A DNA stretch of 6,285 nucleotides from Lachnospiraceae bacterium. Lineage in GTDB: Bacteria > Bacillota > Clostridia > Lachnospirales > Lachnospiraceae. A model generated the notes under the pieces. That model did no database searches. It saw only the letters and a program-made list of their open reading frames with translations, and was not told the DNA's origin. Positions 1 through 5,955 of this stretch are shown in pieces (position 1 is the first letter of the stretch; the number at the start of each line of letters is the position of its first letter). Made by a program: the position numbers and the translations under genes. The stretch is taken from contig DNLO01000082.1 of the NCBI GenBank assembly GCA_003488445.1, positions 1 through 6,285 of the forward strand, in the 5' to 3' direction.

Positions 1-216
1 AGGGATGATAGTGAGTATAATGTGTTTTATGGAAAGGTAAGGGACGGTGCAGCTGATATAATTTTTGCTAGTAGTTATCTCGCTTCTATGTCAGTAACAA
101 AGTGCATATTATATTCTGGCCAGTCACGGGGCCGGAGTGATTCACATCCGTGTTCAGTAACTCCTCTCGGGTACATCCATGTACCCTCGCCCCTGCCATC
201 GAGCACTTTGAACTGA
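1..216 (+). CDS. Possible 3' end of an upstream gene, running into a palindromic element (doubtful)
   Basis: The first reading frame is open from the left edge to a TGA at 214-216 (71 codons), so it could be the tail of a gene that starts outside the window. The first dozen or so residues (RDDSEYNVFYGKVRDG) look plausible as protein. From about codon 16 the frame lies inside the palindromic element at 45-264, and the peptide becomes rich in Ser, Pro and Thr without a recognisable domain. Codon use is more AT-rich than in the genes downstream. A GTG at 22 could also start a 64-residue ORF, but it has no clear ribosome binding site. It may be a real C-terminus extended by an inserted repeat, or a chance open frame. 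I do not recognise it. Confidence 0.2.
   Translation, partial: RDDSEYNVFYGKVRDGAADIIFASSYLASMSVTKCILYSGQSRGRSDSHPCSVTPLGYIHVPSPLPSSTLN
57..62 (+). promoter_or_regulatory. TATAAT hexamer in the left arm (weak -10 candidate)
   Basis: A perfect TATAAT lies in the left arm of the palindrome. There is no good -35 box about 17 bases upstream (the sequence near 34-39 is purine-rich). The single arm mismatch (A58 versus C251) falls within this hexamer, so the opposite arm does not carry the same box. A second TATAAT at 16-21 cannot be judged because its -35 region lies outside the window. This is only a weak candidate start for transcription of the element or the operon. Confidence 0.15.
169..186. 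repeat. Perfect 8-bp hairpin at the apex of the palindrome
   Basis: The sequence GGGTACATCCATGTACCC is a perfect inverted repeat of 8 bp around a 2-base centre; a realistic RNA loop would use 4 bases with a 7-bp stem. It lies near the centre of the larger palindrome and is not followed by a run of T, so it does not look like an intrinsic terminator. A second small stem, CACGG at 125-129 with CCGTG at 148-152, lies beside it. Confidence 0.6.
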
Positions 217-275
217 CATGACGAAGCTCGATAGTACGTCGCAAAAATTACATCAGCTGCACCGAACTTTCGGAG

Positions 276-289
276 ATATCAGCTGCACT
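276..289. repeat. Extra copy of the palindrome arm core
   Basis: ATATCAGCTGCACT at 276-289 repeats the core of the right arm (ACATCAGCTGCACC at 250-263) in direct orientation, 26 bases downstream. Its 13-base ATATCAGCTGCAC matches the reverse complement of the left arm (48-60) exactly, and so resembles the left arm more than the adjacent right arm does. It sits between the palindrome and the ribosome binding site of the first gene. Confidence 0.55.
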
Positions 290-302
290 AGTGGAAGATA
301 TG

Positions 303-308
303 AAGGAG
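303..308 (+). promoter_or_regulatory. Ribosome binding site for the small protein gene
   Basis: AAGGAG with a 6-base spacer precedes the ATG at 315. It is the strongest Shine-Dalgarno sequence near this gene and decides the start. The in-frame GTG at 291 and ATG at 300 lie upstream of or overlap this site and have no comparable signal of their own. Confidence 0.7.
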
Positions 309-314
309 AAACAG

Positions 315-560
315 ATGGACGGATCGGTAGAGATAAATGTATCCAGTGTGTTCGAGAAGGACGGGAAGAAGCTGGCCTATGTGTCGTTCAAGGACGGAGA
401 CAGGACGGCTGAGGGGACCATACCGGACTGTGTGCTGACGAAGAACAACGGGTTCACGAAAGAGGAAGCCGGTCAGCTGGAAGCGTATATGAAGCAGGAG
501 CTGGGGACCCTGAAGGATATGGCCTCCGGTGTCAATGTGATGAAGGCATTCATGAAATGA
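315..560 (+). CDS. Small conserved-looking protein of unknown function, coupled to the hydrolase gene
   Basis: This encodes an 81-residue soluble protein with no signal peptide or membrane segment, presumably cytoplasmic. The N-terminal half (about residues 3-45) alternates charged and hydrophobic residues as in a small beta-sheet (for example KKLAYVSFKDGDRTAEGTIP). The C-terminal half from about residue 47 looks helical (FTKEEAGQLEAYMKQELGTL). I do not recognise a named family; it resembles small hypothetical proteins of Lachnospiraceae, but that impression is not tested. The start at 315 is chosen because of the AAGGAG at 303-308; longer forms from 300 or 291 are possible (86 or 89 residues). 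Its stop overlaps the start of the next gene as ATGA at 557-560, so the two are very likely cotranscribed and translationally coupled, which suggests a shared role or fixed stoichiometry. Confidence 0.8.
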   Translation: MDGSVEINVSSVFEKDGKKLAYVSFKDGDRTAEGTIPDCVLTKNNGFTKEEAGQLEAYMKQELGTLKDMASGVNVMKAFMK

Positions 561-1585
561 GCACGATCAGGCCGGAAACGATAGACATATGGAAGGATGA
601 GGAGTACAGCTACCCTCATGCCTTCGGCTTCAGACCGGGAATGCATGCCTACCTGCATCCTGAGGATGAGGGGGGATCGAGGCCGGTTATGATAGTTGTA
701 CCGGGCGGAGCGTACAAGAATGTGTGCCCTTCGGAGAGCTGGTCCGTAGGCCATAAATTCCATGATGCGGGATATAACGTCTTCATTCTTTCCTATACAA
801 CGAACTATTTTCTTAAAGCTCCGCTGATGGATCTGCCGAGGCGTGAGCTCGCCAGGGCGGTAAGGCTGATCCGGAGCAGAGCGGATGAGCTGCACTGTGA
901 TCCCGGGAGGATAGCTCTCTGCGGCTTTTCGGCCGGAGGGCATCTCGTGGGGAGTCTCCTGGTGCATCATAAGGATACCCGTGATCCGGATGAGGAGCTG
1001 GACCGCATATCGGCAAGGCCTGATGCAGTGATCCTTTCCTATCCCGTGATCTGTTCCGGGAGCCTGGGACACAGGGAATCGATACAGGCACTCCTGGGCA
1101 GGGACATATACGACAGGGATGACGAGGAGAGCAGGAGACTGCTGGAATACAATTCGCTGGAGAAATGGGTGGAGGCGGATACGGCTCCCGTGTTCCTGTG
1201 GCATACGGTGACGGACGAGCTGGTTCCTGTGGAAAACAGCATCATCTTTGAAGCGGCGCTCAGGGAAAAAGGAGTGCCCCATGCCATGCATCTGTATTCC
1301 GAGGGACAGCACGGACTGTCCAGTGCCGATGAGGAATGGATCTTAAGGAGATCGGATGATCTGTGGTGTACGGACCAGACGGGAAGACTGCTGGATGCGG
1401 TGAGAAGGGGAGAGATAAGTGTCACGGAGGAGGAATTCAGAGAGGCCGAGGAGAACTATCTTGATTATGTAAACCGCGGTCCGATGCCCCGTAAGGGGAG
1501 TGAAGAGGTGAGCAACTGGTGTGCCGAAGCTATTGCTTTTCTACACCATATATGGGAAGCAAACGACACAATAAATGCAAAGTAA
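557..1585 (+). CDS. Alpha/beta hydrolase, esterase/acetylxylan-esterase-like (BD-FAE type)
   Basis: This encodes a 342-residue serine hydrolase. The visible landmarks are an oxyanion-hole strand and turn, VMIVVPGGAY (residues 44-53), the nucleophile elbow GFSAGG (123-128, Ser125), a putative catalytic acid in HTVTDELVP (Asp220), and the catalytic histidine in GQHGLS (His252). This arrangement is that of the esterases often annotated as acetylxylan esterase, xylanase-like or BD-FAE; the family hydrolyses acyl or feruloyl esters on sugars or small molecules. There is no signal peptide, so it probably acts in the cytoplasm on an imported or internal substrate that cannot be named from sequence. 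Between His252 and the usual last helix (VSNWCAEAIAFLHHIW, 318-333) there is an extra charged stretch of about 50-60 residues. The start ATG overlaps the upstream stop by 4 bases, with a weak AAGG at 543-546. Only 39 bases separate it from the regulator gene. Confidence 0.9.
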   Translation: MSTIRPETIDIWKDEEYSYPHAFGFRPGMHAYLHPEDEGGSRPVMIVVPGGAYKNVCPSESWSVGHKFHDAGYNVFILSYTTNYFLKAPLMDLPRRELARAVRLIRSRADELHCDPGRIALCGFSAGGHLVGSLLVHHKDTRDPDEELDRISARPDAVILSYPVICSGSLGHRESIQALLGRDIYDRDDEESRRLLEYNSLEKWVEADTAPVFLWHTVTDELVPVENSIIFEAALREKGVPHAMHLYSEGQHGLSSADEEWILRRSDDLWCTDQTGRLLDAVRRGEISVTEEEFREAEENYLDYVNRGPMPRKGSEEVSNWCAEAIAFLHHIWEANDTINAK

Positions 1586-1624
1586 CCACTAATCGATCAA
1601 AAAAGAAAGGTTGACATAACTAAA

Positions 1625-2614
1625 ATGCCCAAGAGTGCGAATCAAAAACTGAAGCTGCCGTACCTGATGAAGATCATGCTGGAGAAGACGGATGAGGAAC
1701 ATGGACTGACCATGTCGGAGATCCTGGAGGAGCTCGCAGCATACGGGGTGGAGGCAGAACGAAAAAGCATATACACAGACTTTGACGACATGAGTCAGCT
1801 GGGTGTAGAGGTGATAGCCGACAAGAGAGGAAGAAGCTGCAGGTATCACGTGGCGGGCCGGCAGTTCGAGCTGGCTGAGCTTAAGCTCCTGATAGATGCC
1901 ATACAGTCCTCCAGGTTCATAACCGAGAAGAAGTCAAAGCAGCTGATCAACAAGATCAAGGCTCTTGCAAGCGAGAACGACGCCAGGGCCCTGCAGAGGC
2001 AGGTGTATGTCCACGGCAGGATAAAGTCCATGAACGAGAGCATTTATTATAATGTGGATGATATCAACAATGCGATAAACAACAACCGTAAGATCAGCTT
2101 CAGATATTACAGCTGGGATACGGAGAAGAAGCTGGTGCCGAGGCGGGACGGGGAAAGATATGTCGCAAGTCCCTGGGCACTGACCTGGGATGATGAGAAC
2201 TACTATATGGTGGCCTATGATGATGCCGGCGGGATGATAAAGCATTACCGTGTGGACAAGATGATGCAGATAGAGGTCCTGGACGAGGGAAGAGAGGGCA
2301 GGAATCTCTTCAGGGACTTCGATGTGGCCGCATATTCCAGGAGGAACTTCGGGATGTACAGCGGAGAGCTGAAGAATGTCACCATCGAGTTTCCGGATGA
2401 GATGGTGGGAGTCTTCATAGACCGCTTCGGAAAGGACATTACAGTGAGGAAGGCCGGAAAGGGCCGGAGCAGGACAAGAGTGGAAGTGGCGGTCAGCGAG
2501 CAGTTCTTCGGCTGGATCATGGGACTGGGCACCGGAGTGGTGGTCACATCTCCGCAGTCCGTGGTCAGTGAGATAGGCAAGGCTGCGAAGGCATTCGCAA
2601 AGAATTACCGATGA
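1625..2614 (+). CDS. WYL-domain transcriptional regulator (YafY-like, N-terminal HTH)
   Basis: This 329-residue cytoplasmic protein has an N-terminal winged helix-turn-helix of the DeoR/HTH_11 type at about residues 10-75 (helices around LTMSEILEELAAYG and RKSIYTDFDDMSQLG). A helical linker follows, then a WYL domain at about 145-217 (ISFRYYSWDTEKKLVPRR, SPWALTWDDENYYMVAYDD, IKHYRVDKM). The C-terminal WCX-like region spans about 247-325. WYL proteins generally bind DNA and sense a ligand, often a nucleotide or nucleic acid, and act as repressors or activators; the ligand here is unknown. The start at 1625 has AAAGG at 1606-1610, a longer than usual 14 bases upstream; no better start exists because the upstream frame holds no ATG or GTG close by. 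It lies between the hydrolase gene (39-base gap) and the membrane transglutaminase gene (9-base gap), so it may regulate its own operon. Confidence 0.92.
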   Translation: MPKSANQKLKLPYLMKIMLEKTDEEHGLTMSEILEELAAYGVEAERKSIYTDFDDMSQLGVEVIADKRGRSCRYHVAGRQFELAELKLLIDAIQSSRFITEKKSKQLINKIKALASENDARALQRQVYVHGRIKSMNESIYYNVDDINNAINNNRKISFRYYSWDTEKKLVPRRDGERYVASPWALTWDDENYYMVAYDDAGGMIKHYRVDKMMQIEVLDEGREGRNLFRDFDVAAYSRRNFGMYSGELKNVTIEFPDEMVGVFIDRFGKDITVRKAGKGRSRTRVEVAVSEQFFGWIMGLGTGVVVTSPQSVVSEIGKAAKAFAKNYR

Positions 2615-2623
2615 TCTGATGCC

Positions 2624-4150
2624 ATGAAGGTGCTGAGGAATATCCTTATCGTAATACTTGCTCTGGTCATCCTGCTCTGCCTGCTGGTGGGGATAGGCAC
2701 CGTGAGGCCGGATCTCTTCGAGAGATTCACCGGAAAGGGAGAAGAGCCGGCAGAGAGCGCCGAAGCGGTGTCGGAGGACAGCCTGTCCGAGACGGAGGAG
2801 CCGTCGGAAGAGGTATCCGAAGACAAGGCCGCGGTATCCGTGGATGAAGCAGAAGCGATAATAGATGCCTATTTCGCCGAGGAGGAGGGTGATATACCCC
2901 AGTCCGGACTGAAGGGCGGTATCGACCTGTCCTATGAGATGCCGAAGGAAGCTCAGAATGTACCCGATGCCCTGAAGGAGCTGTGCGGGATGGAGGAGCC
3001 GAAGGGGACCTGCAGAAAGCTCACCCCCGATGAGGCGGACCGTGTGGAGGAGGAGCTGTCCGAAGGGGAGACGGGTGATGATCTTTCCTTCGATGAGGAA
3101 TACTATCCCTATTACCATATGCTCGATATGAAGGGACAGCATCTGTACAGACAGATATATGCGAATGCCATGGAGATGAACGATACCTTCAGGGCAGTGG
3201 AGAAGGATATCCCCTGGTCCGGCTTCAGGAATGTGTTCGAGGCGGTGTTCGGTGATCACCCGGAGCTCTTCTGGCTGGATACAAGGTACTCTGCGGGATA
3301 CAGGGACAACGGGGAGTGCCTCGCGGTGAAGCTCTACTTCAACAGGACGGCAGCAGACAGGGACGGGGCAGCCGGGAAGTTCAACGAGGGCGCGGATGAT
3401 ATAGGGACCAGGGCAGAGGGCGATGCCTATGATCAGGAAAAGATCGTGCATGATGCCATAGCGGATGCGGTGGCTTACAGCCTCTCGGCCGAGATGAACC
3501 AGAGTGCCTACAGTGCGCTGGTGAACAGGTCCACTGTATGTGCCGGATATGCCAGAGCCTTTCAGTATGTGATGCAGAATCTGGGGATTCCCTGCTACTA
3601 CTGCAGGGGAGTGGCAGGAGAGCCACATGCCTGGAACATAATAAAGCTGTATGACGGTTATTACAATGTGGATGTGACCTGGGACGACTCGGAGTCGGGA
3701 GAGAGATATGCCTACTTCAATCTGTCGGATGCCGAGATAGGAAAGGATCACAGGAGAGCGGGACTCTCTGTATATCTGCCCGCCTGCGGGGGCGGCAACT
3801 ACAGCCATCTGGAGGACGTCCAGGTGTCGGACAACGAGGCAGACGGAGGAGAGGGTACGGAGGCTTCGCGGCCGGAGGGTACCTACTGCCGCAGCCTGGA
3901 GGAATACTATGATCTTTGCAAGAAGGAGATCAAGGAGACGGGCAGGGGAATATATTCTTTTGATATTTACACCACCGACCGGGAGGTCTATGATAAGTGC
4001 GTGGATGCCTACACCAAAAGGAAGGTGGAGGATGCCTATATGGAAGAGTGTCTCAAAGAAACAGAGAACGCCAGGGGACTAATAGTGGAGCTTGACGGCA
4101 AAGAGCTGGACGGGGTATACAGGATGACCCAGAAGGTACAGTGCTGGTAG
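2624..4150 (+). CDS. Membrane-anchored transglutaminase-like (papain-fold) protein
   Basis: This encodes a 508-residue protein. Residues 4-27 form a hydrophobic segment after a short basic N-terminus (MKVLRN), with no lipobox, so it is most likely an uncleaved signal anchor. An acidic Ser-Glu linker follows at about 38-75 (AVSEDSLSETEEPSEEVSED). The core domain at about 265-375 carries the Cys-His-Asp triad of the transglutaminase-like superfamily: Cys306 in STVCAGYARAF, His335 in GEPHAWN, and Asp350 in GYYNVDVTWDD. Bacterial members act as proteases, peptide hydrolases or cross-linking enzymes, so the reaction cannot be fixed from sequence. The domain would face outside the membrane. A further region of about 100 residues (405-508, ending VQCW) has no family I recognise. 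Thirteen cysteines are spread over the protein, many for an exported protein. The start at 2624, 9 bases after the preceding stop, lacks a clear Shine-Dalgarno site and may depend on translational coupling. Confidence 0.88.
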   Translation: MKVLRNILIVILALVILLCLLVGIGTVRPDLFERFTGKGEEPAESAEAVSEDSLSETEEPSEEVSEDKAAVSVDEAEAIIDAYFAEEEGDIPQSGLKGGIDLSYEMPKEAQNVPDALKELCGMEEPKGTCRKLTPDEADRVEEELSEGETGDDLSFDEEYYPYYHMLDMKGQHLYRQIYANAMEMNDTFRAVEKDIPWSGFRNVFEAVFGDHPELFWLDTRYSAGYRDNGECLAVKLYFNRTAADRDGAAGKFNEGADDIGTRAEGDAYDQEKIVHDAIADAVAYSLSAEMNQSAYSALVNRSTVCAGYARAFQYVMQNLGIPCYYCRGVAGEPHAWNIIKLYDGYYNVDVTWDDSESGERYAYFNLSDAEIGKDHRRAGLSVYLPACGGGNYSHLEDVQVSDNEADGGEGTEASRPEGTYCRSLEEYYDLCKKEIKETGRGIYSFDIYTTDREVYDKCVDAYTKRKVEDAYMEECLKETENARGLIVELDGKELDGVYRMTQKVQCW

Positions 4151-4161
4151 CGTAAAAGGAT

Positions 4162-4899
4162 ATGGAGAAGAGAAGGATACACATCAGATCGATAAGGAAT
4201 ATGGTGCTGATGATGGCGGCCGTCATCTGGCTGAACGGATGCACCTATCAGCCTCCCTATAAGAGAGGATATAACGAGGGATATGCGGCAGGGTATTCCG
4301 ACGGGAGCAGCGGAGCTCCCGAGGCAGTGAAGGCCGATACAACTGAGACGACAGTGTCCTCAGACGAAAAGAAGGAAGAAGGGGACAAGGAAAGCCGGGA
4401 TAAAGAAAAGGCCGGGAAAGAGACCGTAAAGGAGGAGACTGCCGGAAGCAAAGAGACGGAAAAGAGCAAAGATGACAAGCCGGCAGAGCAGGCAGGAGAC
4501 ACAGCTTCAGAAGCAGCCGGCGGAGCAGTGGCGGAGAGCGATGGCACAGAGACTGCAGGAGCGGACGGAGCAGCGGAAAGCAGTGAGGCTTCGGAAGGTG
4601 CCGCACCCGCATCGGGAGGGGCCACGAAGGACTGGGGCGGAAGGATCATCAGAGCCGAGGCAGTCAATGAGGCAATGTATTCCAACCCGGAGGTCATAGA
4701 GGGACTGAGGGAGATATATGACGACAGACAGATATTCGGAGAGTTCGTGGGAGACTCGGGTACGAACCAGCTGCATAAGGTGGGAGGACCTCATTTCTCC
4801 AGCCTGACATTCGAAGAGCTGGTGGTATTCGACGAGACCAAGAGTGTGGAGGATATAATAAACGAGGGCTTCTATACAAAGTGCAGCTGTATGGACTGA
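4162..4899 (+). CDS. Orphan lipoprotein with Gly-Tyr repeat, long linker and unknown C-terminal domain
   Basis: This encodes a 245-residue predicted lipoprotein. A basic N-region (MEKRRIHIRSIRN) and a hydrophobic stretch end in the lipobox LNGC, so Cys27 should be lipidated after signal peptidase II cleavage. Directly after it comes a Gly-Tyr repeat (YKRGYNEGYAAGYSDG, residues 33-48). Next is a low-complexity linker at about 54-155, first Lys/Glu-rich and then Ala/Gly/Ser/Glu-rich. A compact C-terminal region at about 157-245 looks folded (DWGGRIIRAEAVNEAMY, then FSSLTFEELVVFD) and ends with a CSC motif (Cys241 and Cys243). I do not recognise this domain. The start at 4162 is favoured because it supplies the basic N-region; AAAAGGA at 4154-4160 is unusually close to it (1 base), and the ATG at 4201 would remove the positive charges. 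The gene is 11 bases from the preceding one and overlaps the next by 19 bases. Confidence 0.85.
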   Translation: MEKRRIHIRSIRNMVLMMAAVIWLNGCTYQPPYKRGYNEGYAAGYSDGSSGAPEAVKADTTETTVSSDEKKEEGDKESRDKEKAGKETVKEETAGSKETEKSKDDKPAEQAGDTASEAAGGAVAESDGTETAGADGAAESSEASEGAAPASGGATKDWGGRIIRAEAVNEAMYSNPEVIEGLREIYDDRQIFGEFVGDSGTNQLHKVGGPHFSSLTFEELVVFDETKSVEDIINEGFYTKCSCMD

Positions 4900-5915
4900 A
4901 TAAAAAGAACATATCGGTAAAAGGAAAGAAGGCGGCAACCCTGGTGATGATCACGGTTGCCTTGCTTTTGTCTGCCGCAGGCTGCGGAAGAGCAGAGCAG
5001 GATGCGGCGGGTGCGGAGACCGTATCGGAGGATGAAGGAGCTGCGATGGCGGAAGGTGTATCGGTGAGTGAAGACGCTCAGGCGATGGTCGCCATGGAGG
5101 AGATCACTGCCGGAGAAGCAAGGGTGGAAGCGGATACGGTGGCGGAGCAAGGAACCGGTCCCGGAGATGAAGATCCGGGAGAAGGTGTATCTGAGGATAC
5201 GTTATCGGAAGATGCGACGGCCCGTGATGGAGACAGACCGGATGCGGTCTCGGATGATGCTCTAACGGAGGAGACGGTCCCGGGGGATGCTGCGGACGGA
5301 GAAGCGGATGCTTCGGTTGGGAAAGAGGATGCCGCCGGGGGAGTCTTTACGAGTGAGCCGATACCTGATGAGGTGTTCGCCAGGATGATGGGAGTATCTT
5401 ATCCGGCGGGCTGCAGTGTGGCCAGAGAGGACCTGAGGTATCTCAGATTATCGTACCATGACTTTGCCGGCGGAGTGCAGGTCGGGGAGATGGTTTGCAG
5501 TAAGAAGATAGCGGATGACCTGGTGGAGATATTCAGGGAACTCTACAGGCAGGGGTATCAGATAGAAAAGATGAGGCTTATTGATGATTACGGCGGGGAT
5601 GATGACCTGTCCTGTGCGGACAACAACACTTCCTGCTTTAACTACAGGACGGTGGCGGGGTCTTCGAGTCTGTCAAAGCATGCGCTGGGGCTGGCTGTCG
5701 ACATCAATCCTTTCTACAATCCTTACGTGACGTATCCTGACGGCGTGGAGAGGATCTCTCCTCCGGGATCGGAGCCTTATGCGGACCGTTCGGCGGATTT
5801 CCCGCACAAGATAGGTCCGGGGGATGCGGTGTATGAGCTCTTCAGGGCGCACGGGTTCAAGTGGGGAGGGAGCTGGAAGACGCTGAAGGATTATCAGCAT
5901 TTCCAGAAGACGTAA
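4881..5915 (+). CDS. Lipoprotein with M15-family (VanY-like) peptidase domain
   Basis: This encodes a 344-residue predicted lipoprotein. A basic N-region (KGKK) and hydrophobic stretch end in the lipobox SAAGC (Cys35). A long acidic linker at about 40-150 contains repeated VSED-type motifs (for example GVSEDTLSEDA). The C-terminal catalytic domain at about 155-344 is of the peptidase M15 D-alanyl-D-alanine carboxypeptidase-like type: SKHALGLAVD (265-274) gives zinc ligands His267 and Asp274, and DYQH (337-340) gives the catalytic Asp337 and ligand His340. The segment NNTSCFNYR before the metal motif and NPFYNPYV after it are typical of this branch. Family members cut peptide stems in peptidoglycan, as carboxypeptidases or endopeptidases; which one cannot be told here. 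The GTG start at 4881 overlaps the preceding gene by 19 bases and has only a weak GAGGG at 4864-4868; a start at ATG 4947 would lose the basic N-region. It appears to be the last gene of the operon. Confidence 0.9.
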   Translation: MQLYGLNKKNISVKGKKAATLVMITVALLLSAAGCGRAEQDAAGAETVSEDEGAAMAEGVSVSEDAQAMVAMEEITAGEARVEADTVAEQGTGPGDEDPGEGVSEDTLSEDATARDGDRPDAVSDDALTEETVPGDAADGEADASVGKEDAAGGVFTSEPIPDEVFARMMGVSYPAGCSVAREDLRYLRLSYHDFAGGVQVGEMVCSKKIADDLVEIFRELYRQGYQIEKMRLIDDYGGDDDLSCADNNTSCFNYRTVAGSSSLSKHALGLAVDINPFYNPYVTYPDGVERISPPGSEPYADRSADFPHKIGPGDAVYELFRAHGFKWGGSWKTLKDYQHFQKT

Positions 5916-5955
5916 TCAGTAAATCCTGCAAAGGCCGTCGAAACAACTATATCAG

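Larger units (their letters stand above)
45..264. repeat. Long imperfect palindrome (MITE-like or structured RNA element)
   Basis: Positions 45-68 and 241-264 are reverse complements at 23 of 24 positions (only A58 and C251 fail to pair). The complementarity continues inward with gaps: ATGTCAG at 88-94 pairs with CTGACAT at 213-219, CAAAGTGC at 98-105 pairs with GCACTTTG at 203-210, and GGGGC at 128-132 can pair with GCCCC at 189-193. The apex holds a further hairpin at 169-186. The whole could fold into one long branched hairpin as RNA or as single-stranded DNA. No transposase is encoded, and I see no matching target-site duplication in the bases directly outside the arms (41-44 and 265-268). 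A non-autonomous mobile element, a dispersed genomic repeat, and a structured leader or small RNA all remain possible. The inverted repeat itself is read directly from the sequence; its nature is inference. Confidence 0.75.

Noticed and set aside
45..289. CRISPR-like repeats
   Set aside because: The related copies are few, of mixed orientation and unevenly spaced, with no regular spacers and no cas gene nearby.
473..1312. A 279-codon open frame on the - strand
   Set aside because: It is antisense to the alpha/beta hydrolase, which shows a full Ser-Asp-His triad. The - strand product shows no family features.
1611..1640. TTGACA before the WYL gene as a -35 promoter box
   Set aside because: No acceptable -10 hexamer is found 16-18 bases downstream, and the position would place transcription start inside the coding sequence.
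1625..2614. WYL regulator as a marker of a phage-defence island
   Set aside because: WYL regulators do occur with defence systems, but no nuclease, helicase, methyltransferase, toxin or other defence-type gene is present here.
1934..3808. A 624-codon open frame on the - strand
   Set aside because: It lies antisense to the WYL regulator and the transglutaminase-like gene, both of which have clear domains and catalytic motifs. The - strand product is rich in His, Ile, Leu and Arg with no recognisable domain, and results from the codon bias of the + strand genes.
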